A DNA stretch of 64,000 bases from the NCBI GenBank assembly GCA_037071015.1, contig JBAMOY010000001.1, positions 372,001 through 436,000 of the forward strand, written 5' to 3'. The notes under the pieces are model-generated. The model was given only the letters and a program-made list of their open reading frames with translations, searched no databases and was not told the DNA's origin. The stretch is from JBAMOY01 sp037071015 (GTDB lineage: Bacteria; Bacillota_I; Bacilli_A; RF39; UBA660). This document shows positions 17,730 to 25,682 of this stretch, piece by piece (the first letter of the stretch is position 1; each line of letters starts with the position of its first letter). Made by a program: the position numbers and the translations under genes.

Positions 17730-17759
17730 TTGATTTTTTTAATAAGAATATGGTATATT
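17730..17759 (+). promoter_or_regulatory. Promoter of a small-ORF unit
   Basis: TTGATT (17730-17735) and TATATT (17754-17759), spaced 18 bases, upstream of a strong ribosome binding site. Confidence 0.45.
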
Positions 17760-17784
17760 TTTAGTGCTTATTCAGGAGGGTTTT

Positions 17785-17862
17785 ATGAATATAAGAGTAG
17801 AATATGATTTAGAGGCTCAGGTAGAGGCTTTTGCTGATATAAGAAATTTAGATGGTATTTAA
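17785..17862 (+). CDS. Putative 25-residue peptide
   Basis: ATG preceded by AGGAGGG at good spacing, encoding MNIRVEYDLEAQVEAFADIR plus five residues, then TAA. A hairpin AAAAGTT/AACTTTT follows at about 17877-17894, so promoter, RBS, ORF and hairpin form a compact unit. It may be a true small protein or the stub of a decayed gene. The rest of the 350-base gap before the tRNAs shows nothing else. Confidence 0.4.
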   Translation: MNIRVEYDLEAQVEAFADIRNLDGI

Positions 17863-18016
17863 GGGAAATTATAGATAAAAAGTTCTATAACTTTTAATCT
17901 GACTATATTTAGTTTAAGGATACTTTATGTAAAACAAAATAAAAAACAGTTTTTATTAATTAAAACTATTTATTTTTTATAAAAAGTGTGTTATACTCAA
18001 TAAGTAATTAATTTAT

Positions 18017-18092
18017 GTCTTCTTAGCTCAGTTGGTAGAGCAACTGACTCTTAATCAGTGGGTCTAGGGTTCGAATCCCTAAGAGGACACCA
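18017..18092 (+). tRNA. tRNA-Lys (CTT)
   Basis: 76 bases including encoded CCA. Acceptor GTCTTCT/AGAGGAC, anticodon loop CTCTTAA between ACTGA and TCAGT, T-arm GGTTCGAATCC, discriminator A. A TATACT -10 at 17992-17997 lies upstream. Confidence 0.95.
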
Positions 18093-18128
18093 ATTAGATA
18101 ATAAACTCGTTTGAGTGTGTTTATATAT

Positions 18129-18211
18129 GGATGCGTGGTGAAATGGTAGACACGCAAATTTACCAAATTTGCGACAGATATGTCATGAGGGTTCGAATCC
18201 CTTCGCATCTA
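18129..18211 (+). tRNA. Leu-type class II tRNA with Gly anticodon ACC
   Basis: 83 bases: acceptor GGATGCG/CGCATCT (first pair G-U), D-arm GTG/CAC with a TGG in the loop, anticodon stem CAAAT/ATTTG with loop TTACCAA, a long variable arm (GACA-GATA-TGTC), T-arm GAGGG-TTCGAAT-CCCTT and discriminator A. The body is that of bacterial tRNA-Leu, but positions 34-36 read ACC, which pairs with glycine codon GGU. Unlike the other five tRNAs here, CCA is not encoded. It may be a functional odd tRNA or a decaying one. Confidence 0.8.
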
Positions 18212-18222
18212 GTTTGTATTTT

Positions 18223-18248
18223 ACTCAACTATTAAAGTTGAGTTTTTA
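18223..18248 (+). terminator. Terminator after the first two tRNAs
   Basis: ACTCAACT (18223-18230) / AGTTGAGT (18236-18243) followed by TTTT. Confidence 0.75.
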
Positions 18249-18376
18249 TATGCTAGATAGTATATTAATTATAAAAATAGTTATTATATTCAACCATTTT
18301 TATTTTTACTTGACTTGTATAATTACTTAATTTTAGACATATAATTATAAAAATGTAAATTTTTATTAAAAATGTA

Positions 18377-18405
18377 TTGCCAAAAAAATAAAAATAAGGT
18401 ATACT
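18377..18405 (+). promoter_or_regulatory. Promoter of the tRNA-Ile/Asn/Asn/Glu cluster
   Basis: TTGCCA (18377-18382) and TATACT (18400-18405), spaced 17 bases. Confidence 0.75.
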
Positions 18406-18432
18406 TTAATAGTCGTTAGGCAAATTTTAAAT

Positions 18433-18509
<77 letters not shown>

Positions 18510-18522
18510 TTTATTATTTGTT

Positions 18523-18598
18523 GCCTGATTAGCTCAGTTGGTAGAGCAAACGGCTGTTAACCGTTGGGTCGCAGGTCCGAGTCCTGCATCAGGCGCCA
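18523..18598 (+). tRNA. tRNA-Asn (GTT), copy 1
   Basis: 76 bases. Acceptor GCCTGAT/ATCAGGC, discriminator G, encoded CCA, anticodon GTT in CTGTTAA. The 3' end reads GCCA, which matches the UGGC bulge of the T-box downstream. Confidence 0.95.
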
Positions 18599-18608
18599 TT
18601 TATGATTT

Positions 18609-18684
18609 GCCCAATTAGCTCAGTTGGTAGAGCAAACGGCTGTTAACCGTTGGGTCGCAGGTCCGAGTCCTGCATTGGGCGCCA
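18609..18684 (+). tRNA. tRNA-Asn (GTT), copy 2
   Basis: 76 bases, a tandem duplicate of the preceding gene differing only in the acceptor stem (GCCCAAT/ATTGGGC). Discriminator G and CCA are encoded. Confidence 0.95.
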
Positions 18685-18714
18685 TTTTTTAGGTTAACAT
18701 ATTTATTATTAACC

Positions 18715-18791
18715 GGCCCGGTGGTGAAGCGGTTCAACACACATGCCTTTCACGCATGCATTCACGGGTTCAAATCCCGTCCGGGTCACCA
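18715..18791 (+). tRNA. tRNA-Glu (TTC)
   Basis: 77 bases with encoded CCA. Acceptor GGCCCGG/CCGGGTC, anticodon TTC in CTTTCAC, T-arm GGGTTCAAATCCC. Confidence 0.94.
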
Positions 18792-18811
18792 AATATTTTT
18801 GTTAAAATAGT

Positions 18812-18834
18812 AATAGCTGATGAGCTATTTTTTA
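18812..18834 (+). terminator. Terminator after the tRNA cluster
   Basis: AATAGCT (18812-18818) / AGCTATT (18823-18829) with GATG loop and a T-run. Confidence 0.8.
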
Positions 18835-18865
18835 TTTACCGTCAAAGAGATCTTAAAAATAAGAG

Positions 18866-18894
18866 TTGTATATTTTTTGTAGTTATGTTATAAT
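18866..18894 (+). promoter_or_regulatory. Promoter of the T-box-gatCAB-aspS operon
   Basis: TTGTAT (18866-18871) and TATAAT (18889-18894), spaced 17 bases. Confidence 0.7.
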
Positions 18895-18901
18895 TTATCT
18901 G

Positions 18902-19145
18902 TATTTATTTATAAACTGTGAAATGGAGAAGTATTATTAGTGACTATTAATAGAGAGTTAGGCTGGTGGAAACTAACAATAAGGCTAATAAGAATAACAC
19001 CATGGAGTTACTGATCGAAATTTTTAGTAGATTAAGTCGGGGCTACCCGTTATCAGATTTGAGTGATCATATTGCAATATGATAATTAGGGTGGCACCAC
19101 GGATACCAGTTATTCGTCCTTTACGGATGATAACTGGTTTTTATT
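18902..19145 (+). promoter_or_regulatory. T-box riboswitch, predicted Asn type
   Basis: The T-box sequence AGGGTGGCACCACGG is at 19088-19102, followed by a terminator hairpin (ACCAGTTAT at 19105 pairs with ATAACTGGT at 19130) and T-run. Upstream is a long Stem I region. In its 3' half, AATAACACCATGG (18993-19005) has AAC at 18996-18998 in the position I expect for the specifier codon. The bulge UGGC pairs with the 3' end GCCA; among tRNAs in this window only the Asn ones end in GCCA. Uncharged tRNA-Asn would turn on the transamidase operon. Confidence 0.9.
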
Positions 19146-19163
19146 ATTTAAGGGAGGATATAT

Positions 19164-19466
19164 ATGAGTAAAATTGAATTCACCGAAGAAATGGTAAATG
19201 ATTATGCTGACAAATTATTAATTGGTTTAACTAGAGAGGAAAATAAAATGGTTTTAGATGAATTCGCTATTATTGACGAAACAATTGATTTAATTAATCA
19301 AATTCCAAATATCGCCAGTGTAGAACCAATGACACATTGTTTAGATGATTTTAGTTATGAACTTAGGGAAGACGTTGTTGAACCTTCGGTTCCAATTGAA
19401 GAATTACTTCAAAATTGTGATAGTACAAATGGTAGTGAAGTAGAAGTACCAAGGGTGGTGGGATAA
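19164..19466 (+). CDS. gatC: Asp/Glu-tRNA amidotransferase subunit C
   Basis: 100 residues, the normal length. Start SKIEFTEEMVNDYADKL and the later SVEPMTHCLDD.SYELRED (compare canonical V.PT.....LREDV) place it in the GatC family, the linker that wraps GatA and GatB. First gene of the T-box-controlled operon; gatA starts one base after its stop. GGGAGG precedes the start. Confidence 0.9.
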   Translation: MSKIEFTEEMVNDYADKLLIGLTREENKMVLDEFAIIDETIDLINQIPNIASVEPMTHCLDDFSYELREDVVEPSVPIEELLQNCDSTNGSEVEVPRVVG

Positions 19467-19467
19467 T

Positions 19468-20925
19468 ATGGAATATATGAATAAAACAATTAAAGAAATA
19501 CATGAAGCACTTATAAAGGGTGAAGTAACCAGCGATGAATTAGTGAAAGAAGCAATTGAAAAATCGCATATTATTAATGATAAATATAATGCTTTTGTCA
19601 CAATTTTAGATGGCGCTAAAGGGGGTAGCGTAACTGATAATTTATTGTCAGGTATACCTTATGGTATTAAAGATAACTATAGTACTAGGGGAATTTTAAG
19701 TACGGGCTCTAGTAATACTCTAAAAGATTATATTCCATTTTTTGATGCTACAGCTATTAGTAAATTAAAAGCGAGTGGAGCTATCGCAGTTAATAAAACC
19801 GTCATGGATGAATTTGGAATGGGAGGAACAGGTACTACCGGTCATACAGGAACTGTATACAATCCTTGGGATCCATCACGTATGTGTGCCGGCTCTAGCG
19901 CTGGTTCCGCTTGTGCTGTAGCTGCCGGATGTTATCCATTTGCAACTGGTAGCGATACAGGAGATTCTATTCGTAAACCGGCTGCATACTGTGGAATTGT
20001 TGGTTATAAACCTACCTACGGTATGATTTCTCGTTATGGATTATTTCCTTTTGCCAGTAGTTTAGATCATTGTGGAGTTTTAACGAGAAGTGTAGAAGAT
20101 GCTGCTATTGTAACCGATAATATGAAAGGAATCGATAAAGAGGACATGACTAGTTGGGATTCTAGTAATATTAATTTATACACTTCCTTGAATGGTGATG
20201 TTAAAGGTAAAAAACTTTGTTATATCAAAGAGATTTGTGATATTAATATGTATCCTAATGCTAGTGAAGAATTGAAACAACATTTAGAAAATTTTCAAAA
20301 GGCTTTAGATAAATGTCGTAAGTTAGGTATAGAGGTGGATGAGGTATCTGTTGATGCAACTTTATTGAAAGCAGTGCCATCAGTTTATGTTGTTATATCA
20401 TGTGCCGAAGCTACATCTAATATGTCTAATTTAACAGGTATTATCTTTGGTCCAAGAAGTGATGCTGATAATTATATTGATATGATGAAAAAGTATCGTA
20501 CCGAAGGTTTTTCACCTTTAATTAAACGTCGTTTCGTTATTGGTTCTTATGTATTACAAGCGCAAAATAAAGATCGTTATTTCCATAACGCCCAGAGAGT
20601 AAGAAGACTGTTAGTTGATCAATGGAAGGAATTATTTAAAAAGTATGATGCTGTCATTTTACCGGTTGGTAGTGGTCCTGCTAAACATTTAGATGGTTCT
20701 TTAGATATGCTAGATCCACATACCCAAGTTTTAGAGGAACACTTACAAATTGGTAACTTTGGTGGATTTCCATCAATTACTATACCTGATGGTTTTATCA
20801 ATGGTTTACCTGTGGCGTTAAATATTACTGGTAATTGTTATGATGATGCTAATGTTTTAAATATAGCTTATGCTTTGGAAAATAGTATGCCATATAAAAA
20901 CCAGATAGCAAAGGAGGTAAAATAA
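19468..20925 (+). CDS. gatA: Asp/Glu-tRNA amidotransferase subunit A
   Basis: 485 residues, full length for this amidase-signature enzyme, which releases ammonia from glutamine for the transamidation of Asp-tRNA-Asn or Glu-tRNA-Gln. The Ser-cisSer-Lys triad can be placed at K68 (YGIKDNY), S143 (AGSSAGSA) and S167 (GSDTGDSIRKP), with the spacing seen in characterised GatA (24 between the serines, 99 between Lys and nucleophile). The motif reads TGDSIR where TGGSIR is usual, a small deviation next to the nucleophile. Its last base overlaps gatB. Confidence 0.95.
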   Translation: MEYMNKTIKEIHEALIKGEVTSDELVKEAIEKSHIINDKYNAFVTILDGAKGGSVTDNLLSGIPYGIKDNYSTRGILSTGSSNTLKDYIPFFDATAISKLKASGAIAVNKTVMDEFGMGGTGTTGHTGTVYNPWDPSRMCAGSSAGSACAVAAGCYPFATGSDTGDSIRKPAAYCGIVGYKPTYGMISRYGLFPFASSLDHCGVLTRSVEDAAIVTDNMKGIDKEDMTSWDSSNINLYTSLNGDVKGKKLCYIKEICDINMYPNASEELKQHLENFQKALDKCRKLGIEVDEVSVDATLLKAVPSVYVVISCAEATSNMSNLTGIIFGPRSDADNYIDMMKKYRTEGFSPLIKRRFVIGSYVLQAQNKDRYFHNAQRVRRLLVDQWKELFKKYDAVILPVGSGPAKHLDGSLDMLDPHTQVLEEHLQIGNFGGFPSITIPDGFINGLPVALNITGNCYDDANVLNIAYALENSMPYKNQIAKEVK

Positions 20926-22385
20926 TGGATAAGTATAAGGTTATGATTGGTTTAGAAATGCACTGTGAAATTAGTGAAACAAATACTAAAGTATTTTCTA
21001 GTGCCGAAAACTCTTACAAAGAAGAGGCAAACACTAATATTAGACCAGTCGACATGGCTTTTCCTGGTACTTTGCCGACGGTAAATAAGGAAGCTGTTAA
21101 AAAAGCTTTGATGGCTAGTATGATCTTAAATTGTCAACAACCAGAATATATTTATTTTGAAAGAAAGAATTATTATTATCCTGATTTACCTAAGGGATTT
21201 CAAATTACCCAAGAAACTAAACCAGCACCCGTTGGAATATATGGTAGTTTAACTTTTGAATGTAATGGAGAGGAAAAAACAGTTCGAGTTAACAACATAC
21301 ATTTAGAAGAAGATGCGGCAGCGTCAGATCATTTTGCCAGATGTTCTAGAATTAATTACAATCGTGCAGGAGTGCCGTTACTTGAACTAGTTACTTATCC
21401 AGATATTAATTCAGCCGATGAAGCTGTTGCCTTCTTAGAGACTATGCGCTCAATTTATCAATATGCTGGTATTAGTGAGGCTGATAGTAAAAAAGGACAA
21501 ATTAGATGTGATGTCAATGTTTCTATCATGGATAAAGAGTTAGATGAAACTAAAGAAGAAAATTGGGGAACTAAAATTGAAATAAAAAACGTTAATTCTT
21601 TCGGTGGCGTTAGAGATGCAATCAATTATGAAATTGAACGTCAAATTGAACTTAAAGAAACTGGCAAGTATGATGAGATGGAACAACAAACAAGACGTTG
21701 GGACGAAGAGAGCGGGACTACCATTTATATGCGTAGTAAAGTTGATGCAATCGATTATAAATATTTTGTTGAACCAAACATTCCTAAATTTAAAGTATCC
21801 CAAGATTGGTTAGATAGTATTAGAGCCTCCATTCCAGAATTTGCTAATCAAAGAAAAGAAAAATATATTAAAGAATATGGTTTAACAGATTATGATGCAA
21901 CTATTATAGTTAAAGAAAAAGCTATTTCTGATTATTATGAAGAAACCATTAAATTAGGAGCTAATCCTAAAATGGCATCAAATTGGTTAACTACTATGCT
22001 TTTGGGATATATTAATAAAGAATATCTTTCAATTGATGATGTTTATCTAAAACCGGACATGTTGGTTGAGTTAATTAATATGATTAATAATAAGGAGATA
22101 TCTTCTAAACAGGCTAAAGATGTATTTTATGAGTGCTTAAAGGCTAATAAACGACCAAAAGATATCGTTAAAGAACAGGGAATGACGCAATTAGCAGATG
22201 ATACATCAATTAGAAATATTGTTAATGAGGTTTTAGATGAACAACCGGATGCAATTAACAAGTATAAAGCTGGACGAACAAATTTATTAGATTTCTTAGT
22301 TGGTCAAGTAATGAAAAAAACACGTGGTCAAGCTAATCCAGCTATGGCATCAAGCATTATGAAAGAACAAATAGAAAAGAGGTAA
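20925..22385 (+). CDS. gatB: Asp/Glu-tRNA amidotransferase subunit B
   Basis: 486 residues. The kinase-like domain begins YKVMIGLEMHCEISETNTKVFSS (family form: IGLEVHVQL.T.SK.FC). ERKNYYYPDLPKGFQITQ and the HLEEDAA motif are conserved, and the C-terminal tail domain ends VGQVMKKTRGQANP, the tRNA-binding YqeY-like part. It phosphorylates and amidates the mischarged tRNA using ammonia channelled from GatA. aspS follows after two bases. Confidence 0.95.
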   Translation: MDKYKVMIGLEMHCEISETNTKVFSSAENSYKEEANTNIRPVDMAFPGTLPTVNKEAVKKALMASMILNCQQPEYIYFERKNYYYPDLPKGFQITQETKPAPVGIYGSLTFECNGEEKTVRVNNIHLEEDAAASDHFARCSRINYNRAGVPLLELVTYPDINSADEAVAFLETMRSIYQYAGISEADSKKGQIRCDVNVSIMDKELDETKEENWGTKIEIKNVNSFGGVRDAINYEIERQIELKETGKYDEMEQQTRRWDEESGTTIYMRSKVDAIDYKYFVEPNIPKFKVSQDWLDSIRASIPEFANQRKEKYIKEYGLTDYDATIIVKEKAISDYYEETIKLGANPKMASNWLTTMLLGYINKEYLSIDDVYLKPDMLVELINMINNKEISSKQAKDVFYECLKANKRPKDIVKEQGMTQLADDTSIRNIVNEVLDEQPDAINKYKAGRTNLLDFLVGQVMKKTRGQANPAMASSIMKEQIEKR

Positions 22386-22387
22386 TT

Positions 22388-24130
22388 ATGGAGAATATTT
22401 ATCGTAATAAATATTGTGGACTAATCACAGAAAATGATGTTGATCGAGAAATTCGTGTAGCGGGATGGATTGAAAATATTCGTGATCATGGTGGGGTTAT
22501 TTTTGTCGATCTACGTGATGAAAAAGGAATTGTTCAATTAGTTAGTAACGATGATACGATGTTCGATAATTTAAATCGTGAGTCTGCTATTACGGTTAAA
22601 GGTAGAGTTAGAAAGAGAAATGAAGAAGATTATAACAATCGTATAGCGACAGGTAAATTAGAAATTGTTGTTGATGAACTAGACGTATTAGGTAAAGCTA
22701 AAAATGTTTTACCGTTCGAAATTATAACTTCTCACGAAGTTAATGAGGAAGTGCGTTTACGCTATCGTTACTTAGATTTAAGAAACCCTAAAGTACATGA
22801 TAATATTGTTCTTAGAAGTCAAATATTAAACTTCTTAAGAAATAAAATGAACAGTTTAGACTTTACCGAAGTTCAAACACCAATTATATCAGCTTCCAGT
22901 CCTGAAGGTGCTAGAGATTTTCTAGTTCCATCTCGTAAATTTAAAGGTAAATTTTATGCTTTACCACAAGCACCTCAAATATATAAACAATTATTAATGG
23001 TTTCTGGTTTTGATAAATATTATCAAATTGCGCCTTGCTTTAGAGATGAAGATTGTCGAGCTGATCGGACATTAGAATTCTATCAATTAGATTTTGAAAT
23101 GTCATTTGTCACTGAAGAAGATGTTTATAAAATAGGTGAAGATATTTTCTACGATACTTTTACGAAATTTAGTAATCGTGAGGTATCACCAAAACCATTT
23201 CGTCGCATACCTTATCGCGAAGCTATGTTAAAGTATGGTACCGATAAACCCGATTTACGAAATCCTTTAGAGATTATCGATATTAGTGATGAATTTAAAA
23301 ACAGTGAGTTTAAACCATTTAAAGGTGTAACTGTAAGAGGAATTAAGGTTGATAATATAGCTTCTAAATCAAATTCTTGGTTTAATGAGCTTGTCGATTA
23401 TGCTAAAACTATTGATATGCCAGGTATTGGTTACGTGACTGTTAGTGATGATATGAGCTTTAAAGGACCAATTGACAAATTCTTAACCGATGATGAACGT
23501 CAAAGTTTAATTACTAAAGCCGAGTTAAAGGCTGGTAGTGTCCTTTTCTTTATTGCTGATAAAAAAGAAAATATTGCTGCTAAAAATGCTGGATTAATTC
23601 GTAATGAGCTAGGTCGCAAATTAGAGTTAATTGATAATAATAAATTTGAGTTTTGCATTATAAACGATTTCCCAATGTATGAATATAATGAGGAAGAAGG
23701 AAAATTTGATTTTGGACATAATCCTTTTAGTATGCCACAAGGTGGTATGGAAAGCCTAGAAAACAAAAAGACTGAAGATATACTAGCTTACCAATTTGAT
23801 TTCGTTTGTAACGGAAATGAAATGGCTAGCGGAGCTGTTCGTAATCATGATATTGAAATCATGAAAAAAGCTTTCGCGATTGCTGGTTATGATGAGGATG
23901 AAGTTAAAACTAGATTTAAATCATTATATACTGCTTTCCAATATGGAGCACCACCACATGCTGGTATGGCTCCAGGAATCGATCGTATTATTATGTTGTT
24001 AAAAGATGAACCAAATTTAAGAGAAGTTCAAGCTTTTCCAATGAGTGTTAGCGGTATGGATAATATGATGGATTCGCCAAGAGAAGCTAGTGAAACACAG
24101 TTACGAGAATTGCATATAAAAATAAGATAG
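22388..24130 (+). CDS. aspS: Aspartyl-tRNA synthetase, probably non-discriminating
   Basis: 580 residues, bacterial type. An N-terminal OB fold (VAGWIENIRDHGGVIFVDLRDEKGIVQLV) is followed by the class II core (RYRYLDLRNPKVHDN, FTEVQTPIISASSPEGARDF, FRDEDCRADRTLEFYQLDFEMSF in part), the bacterial GAD insertion and motif 3 (GMAPGIDRIIMLL). It is co-transcribed with gatCAB under an Asn-type T-box. That implies it also charges tRNA-Asn with Asp for conversion to Asn, though AsnRS could exist outside the window. A terminator overlaps its stop. Confidence 0.95.
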   Translation: MENIYRNKYCGLITENDVDREIRVAGWIENIRDHGGVIFVDLRDEKGIVQLVSNDDTMFDNLNRESAITVKGRVRKRNEEDYNNRIATGKLEIVVDELDVLGKAKNVLPFEIITSHEVNEEVRLRYRYLDLRNPKVHDNIVLRSQILNFLRNKMNSLDFTEVQTPIISASSPEGARDFLVPSRKFKGKFYALPQAPQIYKQLLMVSGFDKYYQIAPCFRDEDCRADRTLEFYQLDFEMSFVTEEDVYKIGEDIFYDTFTKFSNREVSPKPFRRIPYREAMLKYGTDKPDLRNPLEIIDISDEFKNSEFKPFKGVTVRGIKVDNIASKSNSWFNELVDYAKTIDMPGIGYVTVSDDMSFKGPIDKFLTDDERQSLITKAELKAGSVLFFIADKKENIAAKNAGLIRNELGRKLELIDNNKFEFCIINDFPMYEYNEEEGKFDFGHNPFSMPQGGMESLENKKTEDILAYQFDFVCNGNEMASGAVRNHDIEIMKKAFAIAGYDEDEVKTRFKSLYTAFQYGAPPHAGMAPGIDRIIMLLKDEPNLREVQAFPMSVSGMDNMMDSPREASETQLRELHIKIR

Positions 24131-24149
24131 GAATTTCTATCTTATTTTT
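24118..24149 (+). terminator. Terminator of the gatCAB-aspS operon
   Basis: AATAAGATAG (24121-24130) pairs with CTATCTTATT (24137-24146) and a T-run follows. The aspS stop codon lies inside the left arm. Confidence 0.85.
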
Positions 24150-24163
24150 AATATTAATTAATC

Positions 24164-24355
24164 TTGCATAATAACACTTTTGTTATGATTGAAGATTGTC
24201 CTGAATTTATACGAGGTATTTTGTATAATCTAAAAGATAATCACTCAGAAACTATAGGTCAAAGTTTGTCAGAACCATCACCAGATAACAATGAGAGTAA
24301 TAGGTCAAAATTAAAACAAAAATTTAAATCATTATTTAATAAAAAATATCCTTAA
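24164..24355 (+). CDS. Putative 63-residue small protein
   Basis: The frame opens with TTG at 24164; an inner ATG at 24185 would give 56 residues. There is no clear ribosome binding site for either. The product is MIEDCPEFIRGILYNLKDNH, a Ser/Asn-rich middle and a basic tail. It lies alone between the aspS terminator and its own terminator (24354-24372), which argues for a separate short transcript. No family recognised. Confidence 0.4.
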   Translation: MHNNTFVMIEDCPEFIRGILYNLKDNHSETIGQSLSEPSPDNNESNRSKLKQKFKSLFNKKYP

Positions 24356-24372
24356 GAGCGTTAGCTCTTTTT
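24354..24372 (+). terminator. Terminator after the small ORF
   Basis: AAGAGC (24354-24359) / GCTCTT (24364-24369), GTTA loop, T-run. Confidence 0.75.
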
Positions 24373-24376
24373 CAAT

Positions 24377-24404
24377 TTGACAAATAATAAAAATAAGATA
24401 TAAT
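24377..24404 (+). promoter_or_regulatory. Promoter of ackA
   Basis: Consensus TTGACA (24377-24382) and TATAAT (24399-24404), spaced 16 bases. Confidence 0.8.
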
Positions 24405-24428
24405 ATTACCTCAAACAGGGGTGATATT

Positions 24429-25682
24429 ATGAATAAAGAGGGAAAATATTTAGTTTTAAATGCTGGTAGTTCATCACTTAAATTTAGTTTATATGAAATG
24501 CCAGAAAAGGTATTAATTGTTAAGGGTAATATCGAGAAGATTGGGGAAGAAGAATCAATCTGGTCATTAACGAAAAATGAACAAAAAATAGCTAGTGGTA
24601 AATTAAGGGTGAAAAATCATAAAGAAGCTGTTAATTTAATGCTAGATCAATTATTTTTAAACGGTATAATAAAAAATGTTAATGAGATTAAAGGTATCGG
24701 TCACCGTATTTTACATGGTGGCGAAAAATATAGTGAATCTGTTTTAATTAATGAAGAAGTAATTAACGATATTATAGATTTAACTAAGTTAGGCCCTTTA
24801 CATCATCCAGGAGAGTTAGCTGGAATTAGTGCAATGTTAGAATTTTTTCCGACCACGCCAATGGTAGCTGTTTTTGATACAGCCTTCCATCAGAGTATTA
24901 GTGCTGATCATTATATGTATCCAGTTCCTTATGATTGGTATAAAAAATATGGGGTTCGTAAGTATGGTTTTCATGGAACTAGTCATAAATATATTACTGA
25001 AAAGATGCAAACATACTTACAGAAAAAACAAGTAAATTTAATTAATTGTCACATTGGTAGTGGTGCTAGTATTACCGCCATTAAAAACGGTAGTTGTTTT
25101 AATACGACAATGGGCTTAACACCATTAGATGGACTTATGATGGGAACACGTAGTGGTAGTATTGATCCTTCAATTATCGAATATATGATGGAGAATACCA
25201 ATAAAAGCGATATTGAGATTATGGATGAATTAAATAAAAAAAGTGGTTTTTTAGGAATGGTTGGTAAAAATGACCTTCGAGATGTTGAAAAACTTGCTAA
25301 TGATGGCGATAAGAATGCAACACTTGCTATTGAGATGTTTAAAAATTCTATTGTTAAGTATATAGCACAATATTATTTTGAATTAGAAGGTAAGATAGAT
25401 GCTTTAGTATTTACAGCAGGAGTTGGTGAAAATGATGCTTATATTAGAAAATTGGTTATCGATAAAATTAGCCATGCAACAGGGATTGTACTGGATGAAG
25501 AAAAGAATAATCAAATAGCTGGGTATAAAAAAATAAAAGAGGGAATTATTACTTCTGAAAGTTCTAAATTTCCAGTATATGTAGTTCCAACTAATGAAGA
25601 ATTAATGATTGTAGAAGATACATATAAAGTAATAAAACAATTTACTAGTGAGAGGAAAACATGGCAAAAAAGGAAAGTGTAA
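24429..25682 (+). CDS. ackA: Acetate kinase
   Basis: 417 residues, slightly longer than the usual 400. LVLNAGSSSLKFSLY at the N-terminus, GHRILHGGEKYSESV, FDTAFHQS, RKYGFHGTSHKYI, NCHIGSGASITAIKNG, MGTRSGSIDPSI and FTAGVGEND are the signature elements of the acetokinase family. It makes ATP from acetyl phosphate, pointing to fermentative metabolism. GGGGTGAT precedes the start. The next gene overlaps its 3' end by 22 bases. No pta gene is adjacent. Confidence 0.96.
   Translation: MNKEGKYLVLNAGSSSLKFSLYEMPEKVLIVKGNIEKIGEEESIWSLTKNEQKIASGKLRVKNHKEAVNLMLDQLFLNGIIKNVNEIKGIGHRILHGGEKYSESVLINEEVINDIIDLTKLGPLHHPGELAGISAMLEFFPTTPMVAVFDTAFHQSISADHYMYPVPYDWYKKYGVRKYGFHGTSHKYITEKMQTYLQKKQVNLINCHIGSGASITAIKNGSCFNTTMGLTPLDGLMMGTRSGSIDPSIIEYMMENTNKSDIEIMDELNKKSGFLGMVGKNDLRDVEKLANDGDKNATLAIEMFKNSIVKYIAQYYFELEGKIDALVFTAGVGENDAYIRKLVIDKISHATGIVLDEEKNNQIAGYKKIKEGIITSESSKFPVYVVPTNEELMIVEDTYKVIKQFTSERKTWQKRKV

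Noticed and set aside
17785..17862. Leader peptide of the tRNA cluster
   Set aside because: A hairpin and more than 100 bases separate it from the first tRNA, which has its own -10.
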